Shown piece by piece: positions 1 through 12,437 of a stretch of 64,000 bases of DNA. Origin of the DNA: DASRRB01 sp036732755 (lineage in GTDB: Bacteria > Planctomycetota > B15-G4 > SIAN01); assembly GCA_036732755.1 (NCBI GenBank), contig DAINBU010000007.1, positions 1 through 64,000 on the forward strand. The letters run 5' to 3'. A program made the translations under genes and the position numbers. Below the pieces are notes generated by a model. The model was not told where the DNA came from. It worked only from the letters and a program-made list of their open reading frames with translations, and searched no databases. The first letter of the stretch is position 1; each line of letters begins with the position of its first letter.

Positions 1-1
1 G

Positions 2-421
2 GTGAAGCGGATCTCGGTGGTCGCGGACGGGTAACTGAAAGAGAAAGAGGTCGCCCTTCGCAATGCGCTGAACGAATCGCTGCGCGACGACTACGTCGAG
101 GACTGCGAGCGCGCCGTACGCCGCTGGAACCACGAACTCGAGAAGGCCGGCCTGCCCGACCGCCTCGCGCTGCCGAGCCGCCGCTTCCACCGCCACCAGG
201 GCGAGTACTCGCGCCACGCCTTCGATCCCGCCGGCAACCTGATCGACGCGAAGGTCTTCCAGGCGCGCCACGACGAATGGCTTCCGAGCGAGGCCGACCT
301 GGCCTACCTGCGCAGCATCATGGTGCCGGTCCACGAGATCGGGAAGATCGCCGGCTGGATCAGCGCGCCCGCGCGCGGCGTGGACGGCAAACCCTTCGAC
401 TACGAGTACGTGAAGCTCTGA
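2..421 (+). CDS. boxB: BoxB-like benzoyl-CoA 2,3-epoxidase, C-terminal end, interrupted by in-frame TAA
   Basis: Only the last ~140 codons are in the window; the 5' part lies outside. The frame ends at TGA 419-421. The translation has the BoxB-type C-terminus: a stretch ending in LRDDYVEDCERAVRRWN, then LPSRRFHRHQGEYS, DEWLPSEAD, GKIAGWISAPARG and a terminal DYEYVKL. BoxB is the di-iron oxygenase that converts benzoyl-CoA to its 2,3-epoxide in aerobic aromatic degradation. An in-frame TAA sits at 32-34, between VKRISVVADG and LKEKEVALRN. Both sides read as one continuous protein of this family, so the stop looks like a nonsense change (AAA to TAA would fit) or a consensus error. The next gene converges from the other strand with a 3-bp gap. 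Family recognised from memory of its C-terminal motifs; not confirmed by search. Confidence 0.65.
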
Positions 422-424
422 GCG

Positions 425-1939
425 TCAGCGCTTCCACTTGAGCCGCAGGAACGCGTCGCGCACGAGCCGCAGCAGGCGGACGCCGTCGCGGAAGCGGGAG
501 ATCTTCGTTTCGCCGTAAGTCCGAGCACGGTAGCGCACCGGCAGGTCGCGGATGCGCAGGTTCCGTTTCGCGGCTCCGAGGATCAGGTCGAAGTCGCCGA
601 ACGGGTCGTGCGCGCCCGACCAGCCGAGCTCCGACTCGATGCCGCGCCAGTCGGAGCGGAGCAGCACCTTGGTGCCGCACAGCGTGTCCTTGATGCGCTG
701 GCCGAGGATCCACGACAGCGCCAGGCTGAAGAACTTGTTCCCGACCATGTTGAGGACGCGCATCGCGCCGCCCTCCATCGGATAGACGAGGCGCGTGCCG
801 TTGATCAGCTCGCCCTTCCCCTCCGCGACGGCGAGGTGGAACTTCGGGAGATCCTCGGGCGGCACGGTGAGGTCGGCGTCGAGGATCATCAGGAGGTCGT
901 GCTTCGCGGCGCGGAACGCCTTCCAGACCGCGTCCTTCTTGCCGGTCCCGTCCTGCGCCAGGAGCTCGATCGTGAAGGGGCGCTCGCGGCCGTCGGCGCG
1001 GACGCGCTCGATCTCCTCGACCGTGCCGTCGGTCGAGTGGCCGTCGCAGAAGATCACTTCCGTCTTCGGGCCGAGCATCGGCATGCGCGCGATGGCCGGC
1101 GCGACGTTGCCGCGCTCGTTGCGGCACGGGACGATCACGCTGGTGGTGAGGGGCCGCGGCTGCGGGATCGGGAGCGGCCGCGCGACCAGGTAGCGCGCCA
1201 GGTTGAGCGAGCGGAACAGCGGCAGCCTCGCGACGAAGCCGTTCAGGACATGGGACACGATCGGCACGTCGAGCGGGAACAGGACGCGCGAGCCGGCGTG
1301 CACCACCTCGAAGTGGTTCAGCGCGAGGAACCCCTCGAGGTCGGAGAGCGATAGCCAGTTCTCGGGGTGGACCGGCATCTTCATGCCGACGCTCTCGCCG
1401 AGCTTGAGGATCGGCTCCCACAGGAAGCTGTACCAGGTGATCACGAGCCTGGTGTCGTCGCGCACGACGCGGCGCGCCTGGCGTAGCGTGGTCCAGACGT
1501 CGCCGACGTGGCCGACCAGGTCGCTCATCACGACGTAGTCGAAGTCGCGGCGCGCGGCCGGCAGCGGCGCGAGCGCCGTCTCGAGCTCCTGCGCGTCGCC
1601 GACCACGAAGTCGAGCGCGGGGAATTTGGCGCGCGCCAGCTCGACCATCTTCGGCGAGAAGTCGACGCCGACGCCGCTCGCCGGCTCGAGCGCGTTCAGG
1701 ACGTCGCCGGTCGCGCAGCCGACCTCGAGCACGCGGCTCTGGCGCGGGATCAGGAAGCGCAGCAGCCGCTGCACCTCGTCGTGGTAGACGCTGCCGCGCC
1801 TGCGCCAACGGTCGCGCTGCGGCGCGATCGCGTCCCACCAGGCGATGCGCTGCTCGCGCCGCGCGCGCTCGTGCGCGGCGAAGTCGTCGACGGGCGGCGC
1901 GGCGGCCGGTGCGGAGGTGGGGGCGGTATCGGGGGTCAT
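425..1939 (-). CDS. Fused SAM-dependent methyltransferase and family 2 glycosyltransferase
   Basis: A 504-residue protein with two enzymes. The N-terminal half is a class I methyltransferase with SAM motif I VLEVGCATGD (residues 70-79) and VGVDFSPKM (90-98). The C-terminal half, from about residue 265, is a GT-A family 2 glycosyltransferase with SVIVPCRNE (267-275), the metal-binding DAD (354-356) and a DFD acidic motif (449-451). The two together resemble dolichol-phosphate-mannose-type or lipid-linked sugar transferases joined to a methylating domain. The ATG at 1939 overlaps the stop of the upstream membrane-protein gene as ATGA, implying translational coupling, so it is chosen over longer in-frame extensions. 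Context with a YfhO-like protein suggests envelope glycolipid or glycan work. Substrates cannot be read from sequence. Confidence 0.85.
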   Translation of the reverse strand: MTPDTAPTSAPAAAPPVDDFAAHERARREQRIAWWDAIAPQRDRWRRRGSVYHDEVQRLLRFLIPRQSRVLEVGCATGDVLNALEPASGVGVDFSPKMVELARAKFPALDFVVGDAQELETALAPLPAARRDFDYVVMSDLVGHVGDVWTTLRQARRVVRDDTRLVITWYSFLWEPILKLGESVGMKMPVHPENWLSLSDLEGFLALNHFEVVHAGSRVLFPLDVPIVSHVLNGFVARLPLFRSLNLARYLVARPLPIPQPRPLTTSVIVPCRNERGNVAPAIARMPMLGPKTEVIFCDGHSTDGTVEEIERVRADGRERPFTIELLAQDGTGKKDAVWKAFRAAKHDLLMILDADLTVPPEDLPKFHLAVAEGKGELINGTRLVYPMEGGAMRVLNMVGNKFFSLALSWILGQRIKDTLCGTKVLLRSDWRGIESELGWSGAHDPFGDFDLILGAAKRNLRIRDLPVRYRARTYGETKISRFRDGVRLLRLVRDAFLRLKWKR

Positions 1940-3753
1940 GGGGGAGAGAGGCGCCCCTCCAATCGACCGCCGGCGGGGCGCGCCAGGAGCCGGCGCGCCG
2001 GCGCCGTCGCGAGCAGCACCAGGAGAACGAGCGCGCCCGCGCTCGCGCACGCCCCGGCGACGAGCGAGCGCGGAGCGTAGCGCAGGACGAGCCGCCCCGG
2101 CTCGCGCGGCAGCGCGACCGAGAGGCGGCCGGCGTGCGGCTCGACCGGCAGCTCGCGCGTCGCGCCGCCCGCCGCGGCGGTGAACGTCGCGCTCCAGCCC
2201 GGCAGCGCGTTCTGGTTCACGACCAGCCGCTCGGTTCGCGGCGGCGAGCCGCCGGCGTCGCCGCCCTTCCAGTCGAATTCGAGACGGTTCGGCGACCAGC
2301 GCGCCGGCGCGAGGGGCGCGTGGCTCGTCGCGAGGAACCACTCGCCGTGGTCGTCGCGATCGCCGCGCGCCTTCGCCGCGACCGTGAGCTTCGAGCGGAC
2401 CACCTCTTCGTAGGCGGCGAGCACGCCCTCGTTGCGGCGGATCGACGGGACCATGTGGTCCTTGTCGCCGGTCGCCTGCGCGAAGGGCGTCGACGCGGGC
2501 GCGGCGGCGGGGACCTCCTCGAACGGCCAGTCGCGGCGCAGCCCCGCGCACTGGAACGCGAGCACGGCGAGCGTCGCGACGGCGAGCGCGCCCGCGGCGG
2601 CGCGCCGCACGGTCGGCCCGCCCCCCGCGAACGACGCGAGCGCCGGCGCCGCGTCGGCGACGATCAGCGCAAGTGCGACGTAGGGGACGAAGAGCATCGA
2701 CATCGGCAGGTTGAGCGACGTGAAGCCCGGCAGCCGCGTGAGCGCGGCCCACAGGTTCAGCGGCGACGCGTTGCCGAGCACGAGCAGGAGCGGCAGCACG
2801 AATGCGGCGAGCAGCAACGGCCGCCGCCGTGCCGCCGCGAGCCCGACCAGCAGCAGCGCGAGCAGCGCCGTCGTGAGCCGGGTGCCGACGAAGAGGAACT
2901 GCCCGAAGAGCCACTCGCGCTGGCCGGGCTGCGGGGCGCAGAGGAGCGCCGCGACGGCGCCGGGCAGCGTCGCGAGGCGCGCGCCGTCCCAGAGCGGCGC
3001 CGCCGCGTACATGCCGCTCTCGCGCGGGAAGGCGGCGTAGAGCTCGGCCATCGGCACCACGCGCAGCCCCGCGAGCGCGACGCCGAGCAGCACGCCCGCG
3101 CCGAAGCGCAGCGCCGCCTGCGCGACCTCGCGCGGCGCGCCGTCGCACAGCGCGAGCAGCAGCGCGAGCAGCCCGCCTCCGACCAGCGCGTAGACGCCGC
3201 CCTCGAGCAGCAGCAGCGCCGTCGCGATCGCCGTGATCGCGACGCCGCGCGCGCCGCGCCGCGCGTCGAGCAGGCCGACCATCAGCCAGGGCACGAGCGA
3301 GCCGTTCATGCGGTTGGCGACGCCGCCGGCCAGGATCGGGACGAAGGCGAGCGAGAAGACGGCTGCCGCCGCCGCCGCGGCCGGCGCGTCGCGCCCGAGC
3401 CGCCGCGCGAGCAGCCACATCCCGGCCGTGCCGACGAAGACGTGCGCCGCGAAGAAGACGAAGGTGCCGGCGACCGGGCCGAACAGGAGGATCGGCAGGA
3501 AGAAGGGCGAGAGCGTCGTGAACTGCGGATGGGCGACGCCCGGGATCCCGCCGAGCAGCCACGGGTTCCACCACGGCAGGTCGCCGTGCACGAGCAGCGC
3601 TCGTCGCTGCATCTCGAAGAAGGAGACGTACTGGTCCCAGTCGCCGGCGTGCGGGATCGCGCCGGCGCGCAGGCCGGCGAAGGCGCACAGCCCCGCCGCG
3701 GCCGCGAGCGCCGCCGCGACCGCGAGCCCGGAGATGCGCTCGAGCGCCGCCAC
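1936..3753 (-). CDS. YfhO-like polytopic membrane protein
   Basis: 605 residues with a hydrophobic N-terminal segment, then a luminal/periplasmic motif HAGDWDQYVSFFEMQ followed by WWNPWLLGGIPG, and about ten further hydrophobic segments before a large C-terminal soluble beta-type domain. This arrangement matches YfhO/GT-C-like membrane proteins, which transfer or process lipid-linked sugars; several such genes are common in Planctomycetota. The start is GTG (3751-3753), sharing its G with the upstream stop (TAGTG). The 3' end overlaps the methyltransferase-glycosyltransferase gene by four bases. The coupling of the three genes suggests one transcript and a joint role at the membrane. The exact transferase activity is inference; no catalytic acidic residue was confirmed. 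Confidence 0.75.
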   Translation of the reverse strand: MAALERISGLAVAAALAAAAGLCAFAGLRAGAIPHAGDWDQYVSFFEMQRRALLVHGDLPWWNPWLLGGIPGVAHPQFTTLSPFFLPILLFGPVAGTFVFFAAHVFVGTAGMWLLARRLGRDAPAAAAAAAVFSLAFVPILAGGVANRMNGSLVPWLMVGLLDARRGARGVAITAIATALLLLEGGVYALVGGGLLALLLALCDGAPREVAQAALRFGAGVLLGVALAGLRVVPMAELYAAFPRESGMYAAAPLWDGARLATLPGAVAALLCAPQPGQREWLFGQFLFVGTRLTTALLALLLVGLAAARRRPLLLAAFVLPLLLVLGNASPLNLWAALTRLPGFTSLNLPMSMLFVPYVALALIVADAAPALASFAGGGPTVRRAAAGALAVATLAVLAFQCAGLRRDWPFEEVPAAAPASTPFAQATGDKDHMVPSIRRNEGVLAAYEEVVRSKLTVAAKARGDRDDHGEWFLATSHAPLAPARWSPNRLEFDWKGGDAGGSPPRTERLVVNQNALPGWSATFTAAAGGATRELPVEPHAGRLSVALPREPGRLVLRYAPRSLVAGACASAGALVLLVLLATAPARRLLARPAGGRLEGRLSPP

Positions 3754-4211
3754 TACTCCCGCTCCTTCCGGAAGAACGGCGCGTCGGGCGCGAGCTCGCG
3801 CGCCTTCGCCTGCTCCGCCTCGCCCGCGGCCCTCTCGCCGAGCTGGATCAGGGCGCGGCCGAGCAGGAAGTGCGCGGCGGCGGGCGCGTCACCGCCGGCG
3901 ACGAGCGGCTCGAGGCGGGCGCGCGCGTCGCTCGCGCGGCGCTGCTGCAGCAGCGCGTTGGCGGCGACCAGCGTCGAGGTGGTGGCGCGCAGTCGCGCGG
4001 TCCAGTCGAGCGCGGCGAAGTCGTGGGCGAGGCGCGCGGCGAGGAAGTCGGCGGCGCGCAGCTGGCCGGCGTCGAGCCGCTCGTGGACGTAGCCGCGGCG
4101 CGACGTCGCCTCCTGCCGCTCCCCGAGGATGCGCCACGCCCACGCGAGCCCAAAGGCGACCATCGCGACGGCCGTGACGGACAGCGCTCGCCACGCGGGG
4201 TGGATCTTCAC
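3753..4211 (-). CDS. Small membrane-anchored TPR-like protein
   Basis: 152 residues. An N-terminal hydrophobic anchor (about residues 8-28) is followed by an Ala/Arg/Leu-rich helical domain with TPR-like pairs, e.g. AAHFLLGRALIQLGE near the C-terminus. It starts with GTG (4209-4211); no strong ribosome binding site is visible. It is the first gene of a three-gene leftward unit, its TAG overlapping the GTG of the YfhO-like gene by one base. A scaffold or accessory role for the downstream membrane glycosylation genes is an inference from position only. Confidence 0.65.
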   Translation of the reverse strand: MKIHPAWRALSVTAVAMVAFGLAWAWRILGERQEATSRRGYVHERLDAGQLRAADFLAARLAHDFAALDWTARLRATTSTLVAANALLQQRRASDARARLEPLVAGGDAPAAAHFLLGRALIQLGERAAGEAEQAKARELAPDAPFFRKERE

Positions 4212-4301
4212 GGGGAACCCGGGAGATTCGGTCGGCCGCGCGCGCGCCGGCCGGCCCGCGCCGGCCCGCCGCGCCGCGCGCGGGGCCGGCCGCGTGCGGG
4301 T

Positions 4302-6152
4302 TCACAAGATATCGAACACTTCCTGCAGCGGACGGAGCGGCGTCGTGAAGTTGGCGTCGATCAGGTAGCGGACGTTCCACGGCTGCTCGGACTTCTCGGC
4401 GAGCAGGCCGAGCGCGACCACGGCGAAGGCGCGCCGCTGCATCGGGATGTCGCGCCGCTGCGCCAGCGCGACCAGCGCCTCGACGGAGCGTCGCCCCCCG
4501 AGCAGCCCGAGCGCCTTCGCATAGGCCGCAGCCCGCGGAATGTCGTCGGCCTCCGCGAGCAGCTCGATCAGGCGCGGCTCGAAGTCCTTGTCGCCCAGCA
4601 TCCCGAGCGCGCGCGCGACGTCGATGCGCAGGCCGGGGACGACGGAGCGGTCCTCGAGGAGCGCGCGCAGCTTCGGGATCGCGTCGACGTCGTGCAGCAG
4701 CGCGAGCGCCGTCGCGAGGTGGCCGCGCAGCGACGCGATCTGCGTCTCGTCGAGCGCGGCGCGCATCGCCTTGGTCGAGCCGGTCGCGCCGATCAGGCCG
4801 AGCGAGATGGCGAAGGCGCCCTGGAGCGACGCCTCGCTCTCGCCGAGGAAGCCCTGCTCGAAGCAGCGGATCGACGCCTCGACCTGCGCGGAGGGGGCGG
4901 AGCCGGGCGACGCGAGGCGCTCGCCGCGACCGACCAGCGCGAGCGCGAGCGCCGCGAACGGGCGCGTGGTCCGCTTCTGCGGGTCGCGCGCCTCTTTCAG
5001 CATCTCGGCGCAGACCTTCGCGCGCACCTTCTCGGCCTCCTTGGAGAGCGGGCCGGCGCGCTCGTAGAGGCGGCCGAGCGCGAGCAGCGCGAAGTGGCGC
5101 GTGGTCGCGTCGTCGTGGAAGCGCGAGCTGTAGAGCAGCGCGTCGACGATCTCCTCCTCGTCGGGCAGCCCGACGTTGCCGAGCGCGATCGCGAGCGAGC
5201 GCGCCACGTCGTTCGGCGTGCGCCGCTCGCGGAAGAGGTCGAGCATCTTCGGGAGCAGGGCGCGCGCGCCGTCGAGGCGCTGCAGCGCGATCGGCACCTG
5301 CGCGCGCACGTCGCGGTCGAGGGTCGGCTCCTCGAGCAGCTTGACCAGCTCGACGGTCGCGAAGGCCGACTGCTTCTTGTGCAGCCCGAGCCCGAGGACG
5401 GCCGACGCCGCGAGGTCGCGCGACGAGTCGCCGGCGCGCGCGATCGCGGCGAGCACGCCGACGCTCGCGCGCTCGTCGCTGAAGCCCAGCGCGAGCGCGG
5501 CGAGCCCGCGCAGCAGGTCGTCGATCGGGCCGGTCGCGCCGCAGACGCCGCGGCCGGCCGGCGTGTCCTGCACGATCTCGCGCAGGGCGGCGGCGCCCTC
5601 GGGCGCTTCGATGATCCCGAGCGCGAGCGTGGCCGCCTGCTGCGGCGAGCGGACCTTGTGCGCGACGGTCCGCTGCAGCGGGTCGAGGAAGGGGCCCGCC
5701 GCGGCCGCCTCGACGGAGCGGCCGAGCGCGATCGCGGCGGCGTCGACGACCTCGGAGGAGCCGTCTTTCAGGGCCCCGAGCAATACGGGCAGCACGAGCG
5801 CGCGCGCGTCCTCGGGCAGGAGCGGCGAGTCGGGCGGCGATTCGGCGACGGTCTGGCCGACCCGGTCGCCGGCGCCGCTGGTGACCGGCCGTTCATGTCG
5901 GGCGACCGTGTGGCGGGGGAGGTAGGCCTCGCGCTGGAAGTACCACCACGCCTCCCAGCGATCGAGGTCGGGCGACGTCGACCGACCGCCGCCCGGCGTC
6001 GCCGCGCCGCGGCCGCGGCCCGGAGTCGTCGGCGCGCCCGCGCCCCCCGGCGAGGTCGGGTCGCCGCCCGCCGGCCGCCAGATGCCGCCGTGCGCGAGCG
6101 CGGCGGGAGCGAGGAGGATGGACGCGAGCAGCGCGGACGGGACGGCACGCAT
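4302..6152 (-). CDS. Secreted HEAT-repeat protein (paralog A)
   Basis: 616 residues. A signal peptide (MRAVPSALLASILLAPAALA, cleavage after ALA) is followed by a Gly/Pro/Thr-rich linker, a WEAWWYFQREAYL motif and then an all-helical array of HEAT/PBS-lyase-type repeats. The recurring unit is of the form AALALGxLG or ALGxVG and continues to the C-terminus, which ends WNVRYLIDAN...VFDIL. It is a close paralog of the next gene upstream (6311-8392), sharing the same signal peptide-linker-WWxxQRExYL-HEAT layout and C-terminus, so the pair is a tandem duplication. The ATG at 6152 has a GGAG about eight bases upstream. Likely an extracytoplasmic scaffold; no enzymatic motif was seen. Confidence 0.85.
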   Translation of the reverse strand: MRAVPSALLASILLAPAALAHGGIWRPAGGDPTSPGGAGAPTTPGRGRGAATPGGGRSTSPDLDRWEAWWYFQREAYLPRHTVARHERPVTSGAGDRVGQTVAESPPDSPLLPEDARALVLPVLLGALKDGSSEVVDAAAIALGRSVEAAAAGPFLDPLQRTVAHKVRSPQQAATLALGIIEAPEGAAALREIVQDTPAGRGVCGATGPIDDLLRGLAALALGFSDERASVGVLAAIARAGDSSRDLAASAVLGLGLHKKQSAFATVELVKLLEEPTLDRDVRAQVPIALQRLDGARALLPKMLDLFRERRTPNDVARSLAIALGNVGLPDEEEIVDALLYSSRFHDDATTRHFALLALGRLYERAGPLSKEAEKVRAKVCAEMLKEARDPQKRTTRPFAALALALVGRGERLASPGSAPSAQVEASIRCFEQGFLGESEASLQGAFAISLGLIGATGSTKAMRAALDETQIASLRGHLATALALLHDVDAIPKLRALLEDRSVVPGLRIDVARALGMLGDKDFEPRLIELLAEADDIPRAAAYAKALGLLGGRRSVEALVALAQRRDIPMQRRAFAVVALGLLAEKSEQPWNVRYLIDANFTTPLRPLQEVFDIL

Positions 6153-6310
6153 GGAGGACTCCGCGGCGAAGTCGTACCGGAATCCCGATCCGGCGCAATG
6201 GCGGTGCCGCGCCCGGGGGGCGCCGCGCCGGGCGCTCCCGCGCGCGCTCGCGCACGGCGGGGCGGCGCGCGACGGGGACGGCGGGAGCGGAGGAGCGCGC
6301 GATCGCGCGC

Positions 6311-8392
6311 TCAGAGGATGTCGGCGATCTCCTCGAGCGCGCGCAGCGGCACGGTGTAGTTGGCGTCGATCAGGTAGGGCACGTTCCAGGGCAGCGCCGT
6401 CTTCTCGCCGATCAGGCCGAGCGCGACCACGGCGAAGGCGCGTTGCAGCGCCGGCGCGGTGCGGTCGGTCGTCAGCGCGGCGAGCGACGCGACGGCGCGC
6501 TCGCTCCCGACCAGGCCGAGCGCCTTCGAGTAGGCGATCGCGCTCGGCGTGTCGCCCGACTGGCGCAGGAGGGCGAGGAGGCGCTCCTCGAGGTCGGCGT
6601 CGCCGACCATCGCGAGGCCGCGCGCGACGTCGATGCGGGCCGCCGGCGGGAGCGCCGGGTCGGCGAGCAGCTTCGCGAGCGGCTCCTTCGCCGCGGGTTC
6701 GCGCAGCAGGCCGAGCGCGACGGCGAGGTGGCCGCGCAGCGTCGGGTTCGCGGTCTGCGCCAGCTCGCGGAGCAGGAGCGGCGCGGAGTCGGTCGCGCCG
6801 GACAGCCCGAGCGCGATCGCGACCGCGCCGGCGACCGACGGATCGGCCTCGTCGCCGAACGCGTCCGCGAGCGCCTTGCGCGACGCGGCGAGCGCCGGCG
6901 ACGCGGCGGCGCCTTCGAAGGTCGCATCACCGCGCGCGAACATCCCGAGCGCGAGCGCGGCGTAGGGGGCGAGCGACTTGTGCGTCGGGCGGTGCAGCTG
7001 CTCGACCAGGAAGGCCTGGACCGCCGCCGTGCGGCGCGCCGTCACCTCGGCGGTCAGCGCCGAGCGGTCGGTGGAGTCGCGCGCTCGCTCGTGGAGGCGG
7101 CCGAGCGCGAGCAGCGCGAACTGGCGCGTCGCGAAGTCCTCGTCCTGCTTGGTGACGATCATCAGCAGGTCGACCACCTCGCCGTCCTCGACGGTGGCGA
7201 TGCGGCCGAGCGCGATCGCGGAGGAGCGGGCGAGGACGTCGGAGGTCATCCGGTCGCCCAGCAGCTGCACCAGCTTGGGCAGCGCCGCGCGCGCGGCGGT
7301 CCCCGGCAGGCGCGCCAGCGCGATCGGGACCTGCGCGCGCACCTCGCGGTCGAGCGCGCGGTCGTCGAGGAGCTTCACCAGGGAGACGGCGACCGCCGGC
7401 GCGGCGTCGTGCGCGAGCCCGAGCGCGAGCACCGCCGACGCGGCGAGCTCGCGCGGCGTGTCGCCGGCGAGCGCGAGCCGCGTGAGCGGCGCGAGCGACT
7501 CCGGCGTGCGCGTGAGCCCGAGCGCGAGCGCCGCCTGCGAGCGGAGCAGCATGTCGATCGGCCCGCCCGAGCGGCAGTGCGAGCGGCCCGCGTCGTCGTC
7601 GAGCGCGAGCTCCGTCAGCGGGCGGATCACCTCGGTGCCGCCCAGGATGCCGAGCGCGAGCGCCGCCGCGTCCTCGACCTGGCGGTCGGGGTGGCGCAGG
7701 CTGCTCACGAGCACGGGCACGATCGGCTCCGACTCCTCGGCGCGGACACAGCGGCCGAGCGCGATCGCAGCCGAGTCCGCGACGTCGGACGACGGATCGC
7801 GCAGCGCGGAAGCGAGGATCGGCAGGATCGTCGCGCGCAGGTCGGGCGCGCCCGAGGGCGTGCCGGTCGACCCGGCGAGGGTGCGAGGAGTGAGGGAGAC
7901 GCCGTGGCGACGCGTGAGGTAGAGCTCGCGCTGGCCGGCCCACCAGCGCTCCCAGCGGTCGCCGTCGTTCGTGCTGCGGCGGCCGTAGTTGCCTCTGCCG
8001 CCGGTGCGCGGGCCGTTGACCGGAGCCTTCGGGCCGCCCGTCGAAGGCCCGCTCGGGCGCTGCGTGGGCGGGGCGGTCGGGCCGGGAGTCGATGCCGGCG
8101 CCGCGGACGGGGTCGACGGCTTCTCCGGATCGCCCTGGTTCGGCGGCGTCGTGTCGCCCTTCCCGCCACCCGGAGTCCCGGGCCCATTCGGATTGCCGGG
8201 ATGGGTCGGCTCGCCGCTGGAGCCGCCCGGATTGGTGGGAGGACCGGTGCGATGGCCACCGCCGCCGCCCGTCCTTGTCGGCGGCGGCGGGCGCCAGCCT
8301 CCGCCGTGCGCGAGCGCCTTCCCGCCGACCAGCGGGAATGCGAGGAACGAAGCGACGACCCACGCGGCAGTGATGGCGGGCCGAGGAGACAT
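6311..8392 (-). CDS. Secreted HEAT-repeat protein (paralog B)
   Basis: 693 residues from the ATG at 8390-8392, which has a perfect AGGAGG six bases upstream; an upstream in-frame ATG at 8455 lacks this and would bury the signal peptide. A signal peptide ends near KALA. It is followed by about 120 residues of very Gly/Pro/Thr-rich sequence (hinge-like), the motif WERWWAGQRELYL, and a long series of HEAT repeats to the end (WNVPYLIDANYTVPL...IADIL). It differs from paralog A mainly by the longer linker and extra spacing in the repeat region. Position and paralogy indicate the two work as a pair at the cell surface. Function unknown; a binding or scaffolding role is typical of the fold. Confidence 0.85.
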   Translation of the reverse strand: MSPRPAITAAWVVASFLAFPLVGGKALAHGGGWRPPPPTRTGGGGGHRTGPPTNPGGSSGEPTHPGNPNGPGTPGGGKGDTTPPNQGDPEKPSTPSAAPASTPGPTAPPTQRPSGPSTGGPKAPVNGPRTGGRGNYGRRSTNDGDRWERWWAGQRELYLTRRHGVSLTPRTLAGSTGTPSGAPDLRATILPILASALRDPSSDVADSAAIALGRCVRAEESEPIVPVLVSSLRHPDRQVEDAAALALGILGGTEVIRPLTELALDDDAGRSHCRSGGPIDMLLRSQAALALGLTRTPESLAPLTRLALAGDTPRELAASAVLALGLAHDAAPAVAVSLVKLLDDRALDREVRAQVPIALARLPGTAARAALPKLVQLLGDRMTSDVLARSSAIALGRIATVEDGEVVDLLMIVTKQDEDFATRQFALLALGRLHERARDSTDRSALTAEVTARRTAAVQAFLVEQLHRPTHKSLAPYAALALGMFARGDATFEGAAASPALAASRKALADAFGDEADPSVAGAVAIALGLSGATDSAPLLLRELAQTANPTLRGHLAVALGLLREPAAKEPLAKLLADPALPPAARIDVARGLAMVGDADLEERLLALLRQSGDTPSAIAYSKALGLVGSERAVASLAALTTDRTAPALQRAFAVVALGLIGEKTALPWNVPYLIDANYTVPLRALEEIADIL

Positions 8393-8626
8393 CGGATCCT
8401 CCTGGCGTAGCTTCGCCGCGGTTCGGGCACGAAACGGATGTTCGTGCGCGGACATTCGGACGCGGCGACCCTCGCGAACCCGGCGACTGCGGCCGGAGCA
8501 GACTACCTCAGCGCCGCGACCGTGTATCAGGCAACTTCGTCCGCATCGGCGGCCCCGGTCAGGAGCTCGTCGCGGCCGTCACCGCGGGCTCCGGACGGGG
8601 GCGTGCTCCCGGGGAATCCCCGAGGT

Positions 8627-8953
8627 TCAGCCCATCGAGTTCGAGCGGACGAAGCGGCAGGCGCGGCGCAGCCAAGGCAGCGCCTGGTTCAGGTCGCGGT
8701 CGGTCTCGAGCGGCAACTCGACCATGTCGGTCGCGTCCTCGCCCTTCTTGCCGACGAAGGCCCGGGAGTCGCGGACCTTGAGCGCGTCCTCGCGCTGGCG
8801 CGGGTGGAGCTTGACCACCACGCCGGACTTGGTCAGGAACGAGAAGAGCGAACCCTGGATCGTGAAGCTCGTCTTCGCGGAGGCCCGCTGCGCCTCGACG
8901 CCCTTCCAACGCAGCAGTGTGTCTTCGAGCTTCTTTGCGACTTCGGCGCCCAT
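8627..8953 (-). CDS. Small TfoX-N-terminal-like protein of unknown function
   Basis: 108 residues, cytosolic. The core has the pattern FTIQGSLFSFLTKSGVVVKL, then HPRQREDALKV and DMVELPL, then DLNQALPWLRRA. This resembles the small alpha/beta fold of TfoX N-terminal, MmcQ or YjbR-type proteins, which carry no obvious catalytic residues. The ATG at 8951-8953 has AGGAA five bases upstream. The gene stands alone between the HEAT pair and carB. The family assignment is a weak resemblance by pattern only; it could be an unrelated small domain. Confidence 0.6.
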   Translation of the reverse strand: MGAEVAKKLEDTLLRWKGVEAQRASAKTSFTIQGSLFSFLTKSGVVVKLHPRQREDALKVRDSRAFVGKKGEDATDMVELPLETDRDLNQALPWLRRACRFVRSNSMG

Positions 8954-9064
8954 CGTGGTTCCTGCGACATGGAGGGGGCCGACTCGGGCCCCGAAGGGAA
9001 CGGCAACAAGGCGTCACATTGTAGCGAAACGCGGCAAATCCCGGTAGCGCCGGCGCGGAACGGT

Positions 9065-12346
<3,282 letters not shown>

Positions 12347-12437
12347 CGCTTCTCCGGAGGTTCCGCGGCGGGCAAAAATCGCGCAGACAATACCGACGCT
12401 CCGCCCGCGGAGAAGGCGTTCCCGCCGGCGCGGCGCG

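Noticed and set aside
1909..4092. Long + strand open frames opposite the YfhO-like gene
   Set aside because: Composition is Arg/Gly/Ala repeats; the minus strand has membrane segments and recognisable motifs.
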